Source of the DNA: Rhodobacteraceae bacterium HLUCCA12
GTDB lineage: Bacteria; Pseudomonadota; Alphaproteobacteria; Rhodobacterales; Rhodobacteraceae
Direction of reading: 5' to 3'
DNA: 64,000 nt
Assembly (NCBI GenBank): GCA_001314715.1
Contig: LJSV01000001.1
Location: forward strand, 124,001 to 188,000
Position 1 is the first letter of the stretch. Every line of letters starts with the position of its first letter. The position numbers and the translations under genes were made by a program. Shown piece by piece: positions 9,095 to 18,483 of the stretch. The notes under the pieces were generated by a model. The model was given only the letters and a program-made list of their open reading frames with translations. It made no database searches and was not told the DNA's origin.

Positions 9095-9159
9095 GGCATT
9101 CCCCGTTGACTCGAAAAATAAGTATAGACATAATGCGGCAAGTCGATGGGGGAATCAAG
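9095..9159. promoter_or_regulatory. Divergent hut control region: promoter and probable HutC operator
   Basis: This 65-base region separates divergent hutF and hutI. For hutI I see a -35 TTGACT (9106-9111), a 17-base spacer and a -10 CATAAT (9129-9134). The AT-rich core AAGTATAGACAT (9120-9131) overlaps the -10 and resembles HutC operators of the TTGTATAGACAA type. A repressor bound there would block hutI and probably hutF. A possible hutI start at 9133 falls inside the -10 and is rejected. Confidence 0.6.
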
Positions 9160-10356
9160 ATGGAATCACCGCAACCCATGGTTCTGGCCAACGCGCGCCT
9201 TGCCACCATGGCGGCGCCGGTTTCCGGTCGCGGCGCGGTGGTGATCGCCGGCGATCGCATCCTATGGGCTGGGGCCGAGGCCGATCTGCCCGCCGAACAC
9301 GCCCGCGCCGAACGCCGCGACATGGAAGGGCGGCTGATCACCCCCGCGCCGATCGATTGTCACACCCATCTCGTGCACGGCGGCAACCGCGCGCGCGAGT
9401 TCGAGATGCGGCTCGAAGGTGCGTCCTACGAAGAGATCGCGCGCGCCGGTGGCGGCATCGTCTCGACCGTTGCGGCCACGCGCGCGGCCTCCGAGGATGA
9501 TCTGCTGGTCTCGGCCCTGCCACGGCTGGACGCGCTTTTGGCCGAAGGCGTGTCCACGGTCGAGATCAAGTCGGGCTACGGGCTGGATATCGACACCGAA
9601 CTGGCCATGCTGCGCACCGCCCGCAGGCTGGCCGATCTGCGCCCGGTGCGCGTGCGCACCACCTTTCTGGGCGCGCATGCCGTCCCCAAGGGGCACGAGG
9701 CCGATGCCTATATCGACCAGATCTGCCTGCCCGCGCTGCGTGCGGCCCATGCCGAGGGGCTGGTCGATGCCGTCGACGGCTTTTGCGAAGGCATCGCCTT
9801 TTCGGCCCCGCAGATCGCCCGCGTGTTCGATGCCGCGCGCGCGCTGGGCCTGCCGGTCAAGCTCCATGCCGAACAACTGTCGCATCAGGGCGGCACGGCG
9901 CTGGCCGCGCGTTACGGGGCGCTGTCGGTCGATCATGTCGAATACGCCGATGACGACGACGCGCGCGCACTGGCCGCCGCCGGCACGGTGGCGGTGCTTC
10001 TGCCCGGCGCGTTCTATTTCATCCGCGAGACCCAACTGCCCCCGGTGGCGGCATTTCGCGCTCATGGCGTCCCGATGGCGCTGGCCACCGATTGTAACCC
10101 CGGTTCGTCGCCGCTGACCTCGCTCCTGCTGACGATGAACATGGCCTGCACCTTCTTCCGCCTCACCCCGGCCGAGGCCTTGCGCGGGATCACCGCCAAT
10201 GCCGCGCGCGCGCTGGGGCTCGACGATTGCGGCACGATCGCGGCGGGCAAACGCGCCGATCTGGCGGTCTGGGATGTCGAAACCCCGGCCGAGCTGGCCT
10301 ATCGCATCGGGTTCAACCCGCTCCACGCCCGGATCTTCGGAGGTCGTCCATGCTGA
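9160..10356 (+). CDS. hutI: Imidazolonepropionase
   Basis: HutI opens the ring of imidazolone-5-propionate to give N-formimidoyl-glutamate, the third step of histidine breakdown. The 398-residue amidohydrolase shows the metal ligands in [12 protein letters not shown] (His68, His70), the GYGLD substrate segment, [12 protein letters not shown], and [10 protein letters not shown] with the metal-binding Asp. The ATG at 9160 follows a purine-rich GGGGGAA. The gene leads the plus-strand hut operon, and its stop overlaps the hutH start. Confidence 0.95.
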   Translation: MESPQPMVLANARLATMAAPVSGRGAVVIAGDRILWAGAEADLPAEHARAERRDMEGRLITPAPIDCHTHLVHGGNRAREFEMRLEGASYEEIARAGGGIVSTVAATRAASEDDLLVSALPRLDALLAEGVSTVEIKSGYGLDIDTELAMLRTARRLADLRPVRVRTTFLGAHAVPKGHEADAYIDQICLPALRAAHAEGLVDAVDGFCEGIAFSAPQIARVFDAARALGLPVKLHAEQLSHQGGTALAARYGALSVDHVEYADDDDARALAAAGTVAVLLPGAFYFIRETQLPPVAAFRAHGVPMALATDCNPGSSPLTSLLLTMNMACTFFRLTPAEALRGITANAARALGLDDCGTIAAGKRADLAVWDVETPAELAYRIGFNPLHARIFGGRPC

Positions 10357-11867
10357 CCCTGACGCCGGGTGCGACCTCGCTCGAACAACTCGAACGGCTC
10401 TGGCGCTTTGGCGATCCCGCGCGGCTCGATCCGTCCGCGCGCGGCCCGGTCGAGGCCGCCGCCGAGGCCGTGCGCCGCGCGGCTGTCGGCAATGAGGCGG
10501 TCTACGGCGTGAACACCGGCTTTGGCAAGCTGGCCTCGGTCAAGATCGCGCCGGGCGATACCGCCACGCTTCAGCGCAACCTGATCCTCAGCCATTGCTG
10601 CGGCGTGGGCGAGCCGCTCGATGCGGCGACCACGCGGCTGATGATGGCGCTCAAGCTGCTCAGCCTCGGGCGCGGGGCATCCGGTGTGCGCTGGGACGTG
10701 ATCGCCCTGATCGAGTCGATGCTGGCGCGCGGCGTGACCCCGGTCGTTCCCGCGCAGGGCTCGGTGGGGGCGTCGGGCGATCTGGCACCGCTGGCGCATA
10801 TGACGGCGGCGATGATCGGCGCGGGCGAGGCGGTGTTCGACGGCCAGCGCATGCCTGGCGACCGGGCCCTGGCCGCGGCGGGGCTGTCGCCCGTCACCCT
10901 TGGCCCCAAGGAAGGGCTTGGCCTGATCAACGGCACGCAGTTTTCCACCGCGCTGGCCCTGGTCGGTCTGTTCGACGGCTGGCGCAACCTGCAGAACGCG
11001 CTCGTGACCTCGTGCCTGTCGACCGATGCGATCATGGGTTCGACCGCGCCGCTTGAGGCCGAGATCCACGCGCTGCGCGGGCATCGCGGCCAGATCGAGG
11101 TTGCGCAGACCATGCGCGATCTGATGGCCGGATCGGCGATCCGCGAAAGCCATCGCACCGATGACGCGCGGGTGCAGGACCCCTATTGCATCCGCTGCCA
11201 GCCGCAGGTGGCGGGCGCGGCGATGGACCTGCTGCGCTTTGCCGCCACCACGCTGGAGACCGAAGCCAACGCCGTCACCGACAACCCGCTGGTGGTCGGC
11301 GCCGGGATCATCTCGGGCGGGAATTTCCACGCCGAACCCGTCGCGTTCGCCGCCGATATCATCGCGCTGGCGCTGGCCGAGATTGGCGCGATCGCGCAGC
11401 GACGTGTCGCGCTGATGGTCGATCCCACGCTCAGCCACGATCTGCCGCCGTTCCTGACCCCCGATCCGGGCCTCAACTCGGGCTACATGATCGCCGAGGT
11501 CACGACCGCCGCGCTGATGAGCGAGAACAAGCACCTTGCCACGCCCTGCGCCACCGATTCCACGCCGACCTCGGCCAACCAGGAGGATCATGTGTCCATG
11601 GCCGCCCATGGTGCGCGGCGGCTGGGTCGGATGAATGCCAATCTTTCCGTGATCCTGGGGGTCGAGGCGCTGTGCGCCGCGCAGGGGATCGCGTTTCGTG
11701 CGCCGCTGCAAACCGCGCCACGCTTGCAGGCCGCGATCGCGGCGCTGCGCGAACGCGCCCCCGCGCTGGACACCGATCGCTATCTCGCCCCCGAGATCGA
11801 GGCCGCCGCCGGCCTGATCCGCGACGGCAGCCTCTTGCGCGCCGCCGGACTGGAGCTTCAGCCATGA
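10350..11867 (+). CDS. hutH: Histidine ammonia-lyase
   Basis: HutH removes ammonia from L-histidine to make trans-urocanate. The 505-residue protein has the Ala141-Ser142-Gly143 triad in [11 protein letters not shown] that cyclises to the MIO electrophile, Tyr52 in [10 protein letters not shown], and the family motifs GTQFSTAL and DNPLVVG. The ATG at 10350 overlaps the end of hutI by seven bases. Confidence 0.96.
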   Translation: MLTLTPGATSLEQLERLWRFGDPARLDPSARGPVEAAAEAVRRAAVGNEAVYGVNTGFGKLASVKIAPGDTATLQRNLILSHCCGVGEPLDAATTRLMMALKLLSLGRGASGVRWDVIALIESMLARGVTPVVPAQGSVGASGDLAPLAHMTAAMIGAGEAVFDGQRMPGDRALAAAGLSPVTLGPKEGLGLINGTQFSTALALVGLFDGWRNLQNALVTSCLSTDAIMGSTAPLEAEIHALRGHRGQIEVAQTMRDLMAGSAIRESHRTDDARVQDPYCIRCQPQVAGAAMDLLRFAATTLETEANAVTDNPLVVGAGIISGGNFHAEPVAFAADIIALALAEIGAIAQRRVALMVDPTLSHDLPPFLTPDPGLNSGYMIAEVTTAALMSENKHLATPCATDSTPTSANQEDHVSMAAHGARRLGRMNANLSVILGVEALCAAQGIAFRAPLQTAPRLQAAIAALRERAPALDTDRYLAPEIEAAAGLIRDGSLLRAAGLELQP

Positions 11868-11869
11868 CC

Positions 11870-11935
11870 CCTTCATCTTGCCTCAAATACGCCGGGGGGG
11901 ACGCCGCGCAGCGGCGGCGGGGGCAGCGCCCCCTG
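11870..11935 (-). repeat. Dispersed double-hairpin element, copy C (inverted)
   Basis: Read on the minus strand, this gap between hutH and hutG has a GGGGG/CCCCC hairpin and a second hairpin GCCGC/GCGGC with loop TGC. A C-run and the tail GGCGTATTTGAGGCAAGATG plus AAGG follow. The architecture is the same as the copies at 2490 and 59542, but the stems have different bases that still pair. The element runs antisense to the hut operon. Confidence 0.75.
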
Positions 11936-11952
11936 ATCGACGGGGGCCACCC

Positions 11953-12747
11953 ATGACCCCGGTCGAGATTGCGCGCGGCGACGGCCCCGTCGTTCTGGGC
12001 CTGCCCCATACCGGCACCCATGTCCCGCCCGAGATCATGGCCCGGCTGAATGCGCAGGGCCAGGTTCTGGCCGATACCGATTGGCACGTGCACCGCCTCT
12101 ATGACGGTCTCCTGCCTGGCGCGACCACGGTGCGCGCGACCTTTCACCGTTATGTCATCGACGCCAACCGCCCGCCCGACGACCAGAGCCTCTATCCGGG
12201 GCAGAACACGACCGGACTGGTGCCCGCGACCGATTTCGACGGCGAACCCATCTGGACGCAGGCACCCGATGCCGCCGAGATCGAGGCCCGGCGGCGCGCC
12301 TATCACGCGCCCTACCATGCGGCGCTTCTTGCCGAACTCAAGCGCGTGCATGCCCGACACGGGGTGGCGCTGCTCTATGATTGCCATTCGATCCGATCGC
12401 ATATTCCCTACCTGTTCGACGGGACGCTGCCCGATCTCAACATCGGCACGGTCGGCGGGTTGAGCTGTGACCCACGAATTCAGGACGCGGCGATGGAAAT
12501 GGCCGGAAAGGCAAAGCGTTACACCAGTATCCTGAACGGTCGATTCAAGGGTGGCTGGACCACGCGCCATTACGGGCGCCCCCGCGCCGGCTATCATGCG
12601 ATCCAGATGGAACTGGCGCAATCCACCCATCTTGAAACCGAAAGCCCGCCCTTTGCCTATAGCGCGGACAAGGCCGCACGCCTGCGTCCGGTTCTGGCCG
12701 GCCTCTTGCAGCGCCTGGCCGAAACGGTGCTGGAGCTTCGTCCATGA
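11953..12747 (+). CDS. hutG: N-formylglutamate deformylase
   Basis: HutG hydrolyses N-formyl-L-glutamate to glutamate and formate, the last step of the pathway begun by HutH. The 264-residue protein belongs to the metal-dependent FGase family, with VLGLPHTGTHVP near the N terminus, YDCHSIRSHIP in the middle and a MELAQSTHLE segment near the end. The ATG at 11953 was chosen because the upstream in-frame extension covers the dispersed repeat. Its stop overlaps the next start (ATGA). Confidence 0.94.
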   Translation: MTPVEIARGDGPVVLGLPHTGTHVPPEIMARLNAQGQVLADTDWHVHRLYDGLLPGATTVRATFHRYVIDANRPPDDQSLYPGQNTTGLVPATDFDGEPIWTQAPDAAEIEARRRAYHAPYHAALLAELKRVHARHGVALLYDCHSIRSHIPYLFDGTLPDLNIGTVGGLSCDPRIQDAAMEMAGKAKRYTSILNGRFKGGWTTRHYGRPRAGYHAIQMELAQSTHLETESPPFAYSADKAARLRPVLAGLLQRLAETVLELRP

Positions 12748-13940
12748 AGCCATTGGATGGAATAAGAATTCTTGATCTGACACGAGTTCTGGCCGGGCCA
12801 TTCTGCACCGCGCTCATGGCCGATCTGGGGGCCGAGGTGATCAAGCTGGAGCCGCCGCAGGGCGACGACTATCGCCATATCGGCCCGTTCGTGCAGGGCG
12901 AAAGCGCGCTGTTCGCCCTGACCAACCGGGGCAAGCAATCGCTGGCGGTTGACCTGAAAACCCAAGAAGGCCAAGCGCTTGCAAGGCGTCTTGCGCAAGA
13001 CTGCGATGTCGTGGTCGAGAATTTTCGCCCCGGCGTCGCCGACAAGCTGGGCCTGGGCGCCGCGCGTCTGCGCGCCGACAATCCGGGGCTGGTCTATTGC
13101 TCGATCTCGGGTTTCGGCCAGTCCGGCCCGTTCGCCGCACTTCCGGCCTATGACATCATCGTGCAGGCGATGTCGGGCCTGATGGACGCAACCGGCGACG
13201 AGGGCGGCGCCCCGCTGAAGGTGGGTGAGGCGGTGGGCGATCTGATCGCCGGGCTCTATGCCGCCTGGGCGATCTGCGCGGCGCTGGTCGGGCGTGCGCG
13301 GCAGGGTCAGGGCAGCACCCTTGATGTCGCCATGTTCGACGCGCTCTTTGCGCTCTTGCCCACCAGCCATGCGCTGCATCTTTATGCCGACCAGCCCATC
13401 GCCCGCACCGGAAACCGGCATCCGTTGTCCACACCCTTCGGCGCCTATCGCACCCGCGACGGGCATGTCATCATTGCCGCTCTGGGCGCGCGCCAGTTCG
13501 CGGCCCTTTGCGCCGTCGTGGGTCAGCCCGAGGCCGCGCAGGATGCGCGCTTTGTCAACGACGAGGCCCGCACCCGCCATGAACCGGCGGTTCGTGCGCT
13601 GATCGAGGACTATACCGCCAGTCGTCCCACCGACGCCGTGATCGCGGCGCTGCGCGCGGCCCATATTCCGGCAGCGCCGATCCTGACCTTCGCCCAGGCC
13701 GCCGCCACCGACCATGCCCGCCAGCGCGATCTCGTCGCGGCACTACCGCATGACGGGTTGGGGCAGGCGCCGGTGGTCGGGCAGCCGGTACGGTTCGATG
13801 GCATGAAACCGCTTGCCGAAACCGGCGCACCCGCACTGGGGTCGGGCACCCGCAACACCCTGACCGCGCTTGGTCTGACCGAGGCCCAGATCGCCGGTCT
13901 GATCGATGCCGGCATCATCAAGGAGGCCGCGCATGGCTGA
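12744..13940 (+). CDS. Class III (CaiB/BaiF) CoA-transferase within the hut operon
   Basis: Family III CoA-transferases move CoA between carboxylic acids through an aspartyl-CoA intermediate. The 398-residue protein has the N-terminal family signature (LDLTRVLAGPFC; LGAEVIKLEPP), ENFRPG, and the catalytic Asp166 in KVGEAVGDLIAG. It is translationally coupled to hutG (ATGA) and overlaps the downstream acyl-CoA dehydrogenase by 8 bases, so it is an integral operon member. Family knowledge gives the reaction type; the substrate is inferred. A plausible role is activating imidazolepropionate with CoA from urocanoyl-CoA. Glutarate or another dicarboxylate is an alternative. Confidence 0.88.
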   Translation: MKPLDGIRILDLTRVLAGPFCTALMADLGAEVIKLEPPQGDDYRHIGPFVQGESALFALTNRGKQSLAVDLKTQEGQALARRLAQDCDVVVENFRPGVADKLGLGAARLRADNPGLVYCSISGFGQSGPFAALPAYDIIVQAMSGLMDATGDEGGAPLKVGEAVGDLIAGLYAAWAICAALVGRARQGQGSTLDVAMFDALFALLPTSHALHLYADQPIARTGNRHPLSTPFGAYRTRDGHVIIAALGARQFAALCAVVGQPEAAQDARFVNDEARTRHEPAVRALIEDYTASRPTDAVIAALRAAHIPAAPILTFAQAAATDHARQRDLVAALPHDGLGQAPVVGQPVRFDGMKPLAETGAPALGSGTRNTLTALGLTEAQIAGLIDAGIIKEAAHG

Positions 13941-15024
13941 TCTCTATCACATGCTCGATGAGGCCGAGGCCAGCTTCATCACCATGCTGGAACGCTTCGC
14001 GGCCGAGAAACTGGCGCCGAAAGCCGCTGCGACCGATGAGAGCGGCGCGTTCGTCCATGCGCAGCTCGACGGCCTGGCCGAGACCGGCATGATGGGCGCC
14101 AACCTGCCGGAAAAATGGGGCGGCGCCGACATCTCGGCGCAGGCGCTGACGGCGCATTACCTGGCAAGCGATTCCATCCTGATCGGCGGCGACGACGATC
14201 TGCGCGCCCGCTACCTGCCCGATGCGGCGACCGGTGCGAAACTGGGCGCCTTTGGTCTGACCGAACCCACCGCCGGATCGGACCCCGCCGACATCAAGAC
14301 CCGCGCCACGCGCGAGGGCGACGGCTGGCGGGTCAAGGGGCGCAAGTGCTTCATCTCGAACGGCGGTGTGGCCGATTTCGTGGTCATCTACGCCGTCACC
14401 GATCCTGCCGCGCGGCATCGCGGCATCTCGGCCTTCGTCGTTGACAAGGGCACATCGGGCTTCACGCCGGGGCGGGCCGAGAACACGATGGGCCTGCGTG
14501 GCGGCCATGTCTGGGAGCTGGATCTGGACCTCTGGCTGCCCGAAAGCCAGCGGCTGGGCGCCGAGGGCACGGGCTTTCGCACCGCCATGACGGTGCTGGA
14601 CAACGGGCGGCTGGAAGTGGCCGCCATGTGCATCGGCATCGCGCGCGCCGCGCTGACGGCCGCCACCGACTGGGCGAAAACCCGGATCATCAGCGGTGAG
14701 CCCCTCGCCGCGAAACAGGGCATCCGCTGGATGCTGGCCGACATGGCGCTGGATCTGCGCGCATCCGAGTTGCTGGCGCTTGAGGCCGCGCGCCTGCGTC
14801 AGGATGGCGCGCGCTTTTCCGAGGCGGCCAGCATGGCCAAGCTGCATGCCAGCGAAATGGCCCACCGTGTTACCGACAAGGCGATCCAGATCCACGGCGG
14901 TTACGGTTTCACCCGCGATTTCCCGCTCGAACGCCATGCCCGCGACGTGCGCATGATGCGCATCTACGAAGGCTCGTCCGAAATTCAACGCAACATCATC
15001 GCCGGCCACCTTCTGGCCGCCTGA
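13933..15024 (+). CDS. Acyl-CoA dehydrogenase within the hut operon
   Basis: This flavoenzyme family makes an alpha,beta double bond in acyl-CoAs. The 363-residue protein has [12 protein letters not shown] (FAD/substrate region), [13 protein letters not shown], and the terminal YEGSSEIQR with the catalytic Glu346. It starts after a strong AAGGAGG site and overlaps the CoA-transferase by 8 bases. Two oddities: about 15-20 residues of the usual helix between the N-terminal and middle domains are missing (around residues 75-85), and the usual RxQFG loop reads RIISGEP. The genes around it suggest an imidazolyl-propionyl-CoA substrate; this is inference. Confidence 0.88.
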   Translation: MADLYHMLDEAEASFITMLERFAAEKLAPKAAATDESGAFVHAQLDGLAETGMMGANLPEKWGGADISAQALTAHYLASDSILIGGDDDLRARYLPDAATGAKLGAFGLTEPTAGSDPADIKTRATREGDGWRVKGRKCFISNGGVADFVVIYAVTDPAARHRGISAFVVDKGTSGFTPGRAENTMGLRGGHVWELDLDLWLPESQRLGAEGTGFRTAMTVLDNGRLEVAAMCIGIARAALTAATDWAKTRIISGEPLAAKQGIRWMLADMALDLRASELLALEAARLRQDGARFSEAASMAKLHASEMAHRVTDKAIQIHGGYGFTRDFPLERHARDVRMMRIYEGSSEIQRNIIAGHLLAA

Positions 15025-15034
15025 GGAGGCATGC

Positions 15035-16720
<1,686 letters not shown>

Positions 16721-16723
16721 CGT

Positions 16724-16762
16724 GCATTTTCTGTCTGAAAATATCCCCGCCGGAGGCTTCCG
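16724..16762 (-). repeat. Degenerate tail of the dispersed element between hutU and the TRAP genes
   Basis: On the minus strand the gap contains a CGGA/TCCG mini-hairpin followed by GGCGGGGATATTTTCAGACA and GAAAATG. This resembles the conserved tail of the other copies, but the two large hairpins are missing. The 102-base gap otherwise holds only the AGGGAG ribosome-binding site for dctP. Confidence 0.45.
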
Positions 16763-16822
16763 CAACCGCAACCTCACCCCACCGGCGGGACAACGACCCA
16801 CCACCAACCAAGGGAGACTCCC

Positions 16823-17911
16823 ATGAAAAGACGTGCCTTTCTGACTACCGCCACCGTCGGTGCGGCCGCGGCCTCGCTGGCCACGCCGGCGCTGTCGCAA
16901 AACACCCGCCAGTGGCGGCTGGTTTCGGCCTGGCCGCGCAACCTGCCCGGACCGGGTGTCGCCGCGCAGATGCTGGCCGATCGCATCACGACCCTGTCGG
17001 GTGGCCGGCTTGAAGTCGAATTGTTCGCCGCGGGCGAGATCGTCCCCGGACCCGGCGTCTTTGATGCCGTGGGCGAGGGCACGGCCGAGATCTATCACGC
17101 CGTTCCCGCCTATTGGGGCTCGAAGTCCAAGGGCATCCTGTTGTTCGGGTCGCAGCCGCTGGGCCTGACGGCCAATGAACAGCACGGCTGGATGCTGCAC
17201 GGCGGCGGCCAGGACCTCTATGACGAGATGTATGCCCGCTTCAATCTCAAGCCCTTCCTGTGCGGCAATTCCGGTCCGCAATGGGGTGGCTGGTTCCGCA
17301 ACGAGATCAATTCGCTCGATGACATCCGCGGGTTGAAATACCGCACCACCGGCCTGAACTCGGAAGTGATGTCGAAGCTTGGCGTCGCGGTCGAGGCGAT
17401 GTCCGGCCCGGCCATGTTCCAGGCACTGCAATCGGGTGCGCTGGATGCGGGCGAGTTCATCGGTCCGTGGTCGGATTCGGCGCTGGGTCTGCAACAGGTT
17501 GCGGACTACTATTACGACAACGGCGTGGGCGAGCCCTCGTCGGCCGAGGAATGCGCGGTCAATCTCGACGCCTGGAACGAGCTTGAGGACGATCTCAAGG
17601 GCGCGGTGCAGATGGCTGCGGAAAGCCTCTATAACGTCGTGCATACCGAGTACAACACCAAGCACGCGATGGCGCTGCGCGAGCTGATCGAGGGCGGCAC
17701 CAAGGTGCGCCAGTGGCCCGAAGAGATCATCATCGCGCAGGGCAACGCCATGGGCGAGATCCTTGAGGAAATGCGCGAGGACGATGACGAACTGGTCGCG
17801 CGCATCACCGAAAGCTTCATCGCCTATCGCGACCTGATGGCCGACTATCAGCCGCATGCCGAGGCCGCGCAACTGGCCGCGCGCAGCCTTGACTTCACCT
17901 ACGCGCGCTGA
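16823..17911 (+). CDS. dctP: TRAP transporter substrate-binding protein (DctP/TakP type)
   Basis: This periplasmic protein captures organic acids for the DctQM membrane subunits. The 362-residue product begins with KRRAFL, a twin-arginine-like signal, and a hydrophobic stretch ending near ATPALSQ, so export by Tat is likely. The mature part resembles the 2-oxo-acid binding TakP group (WRLVSAWPRNLPG near the N terminus; PGPGVFDAVGEG; YYYDNGVGEPSS). It begins about 100 bases after hutU on the same strand, which suggests a ligand from the hut pathway such as urocanate or imidazolyl acids. This is not provable from sequence. Confidence 0.88.
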   Translation: MKRRAFLTTATVGAAAASLATPALSQNTRQWRLVSAWPRNLPGPGVAAQMLADRITTLSGGRLEVELFAAGEIVPGPGVFDAVGEGTAEIYHAVPAYWGSKSKGILLFGSQPLGLTANEQHGWMLHGGGQDLYDEMYARFNLKPFLCGNSGPQWGGWFRNEINSLDDIRGLKYRTTGLNSEVMSKLGVAVEAMSGPAMFQALQSGALDAGEFIGPWSDSALGLQQVADYYYDNGVGEPSSAEECAVNLDAWNELEDDLKGAVQMAAESLYNVVHTEYNTKHAMALRELIEGGTKVRQWPEEIIIAQGNAMGEILEEMREDDDELVARITESFIAYRDLMADYQPHAEAAQLAARSLDFTYAR

Positions 17912-17926
17912 TTGATCGCGTTTCGG

Positions 17927-17949
17927 CCGGGCGGCATCTTGCCGCCCGG
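17927..17949 (+). terminator. Strong hairpin between dctP and dctQ
   Basis: A perfect 10-bp stem CCGGGCGGCA/TGCCGCCCGG with a three-base loop lies 16 bases after the dctP stop. It has no U-run. Such hairpins commonly sit after binding-protein genes and let the binding protein be made in excess over the membrane subunits, by 3'-end protection or partial termination. Confidence 0.75.
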
Positions 17950-17973
17950 TCCTGCCTGCAAGGAGGACACCGG

Positions 17974-18483
17974 ATGACCCGCCTCGCCGATGCTTGCGAC
18001 ACGATCAACCGTGCGGTGGGCGCGGTCGTGATGTGGCTTGCGCTGATCATGGTGCTGCTCCAATTCGGGGTTGTCCTGCTGCGCTATGTCTTCGGGTTCT
18101 CGTCGATCTTTCTCAACGAATCCGTGCTTTACCTGCATGCCACGATCTTCATGCTGGGCGCGGGTTACACGCTCTGGGCGCAGGGGCATGTCCGGGTCGA
18201 TATCTTCTATGCCCGGTTCCCGGCCCATCGCAAGGCGCTGGTCGATCTTCTCGGCCATCTGTTCCTGCTGGTGCCGTCGGTTCTGATGCTGCTCTACTGG
18301 TCCTGGCCGATGGTCCACCGCTCGTGGGCGATCCTCGAAGGGCCGATCTCGGTCGGGGGTATCCCGGCCTCGTTTCTGTTGAAGTCGCTGGTTCCGGCCT
18401 TCTGCCTTCTGCTTCTGGTGCAGGGGGTTTCGGCCCTGATCCGCGATGTCATTCGCCTGCAGGAGACCCGCGATGGCGCTTGA
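17974..18483 (+). CDS. dctQ: TRAP transporter small membrane subunit DctQ
   Basis: DctQ is the four-helix small subunit of tripartite TRAP transporters and joins DctM in the inner membrane. The 169-residue protein shows four hydrophobic segments (about 13-35, 50-70, 88-112, 134-156) and the family patterns NRAVGAVVMW and LNESVLYLHA. An AGGAGG site precedes the ATG. Its 3' end overlaps dctM by 11 bases. Confidence 0.9.
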   Translation: MTRLADACDTINRAVGAVVMWLALIMVLLQFGVVLLRYVFGFSSIFLNESVLYLHATIFMLGAGYTLWAQGHVRVDIFYARFPAHRKALVDLLGHLFLLVPSVLMLLYWSWPMVHRSWAILEGPISVGGIPASFLLKSLVPAFCLLLLVQGVSALIRDVIRLQETRDGA

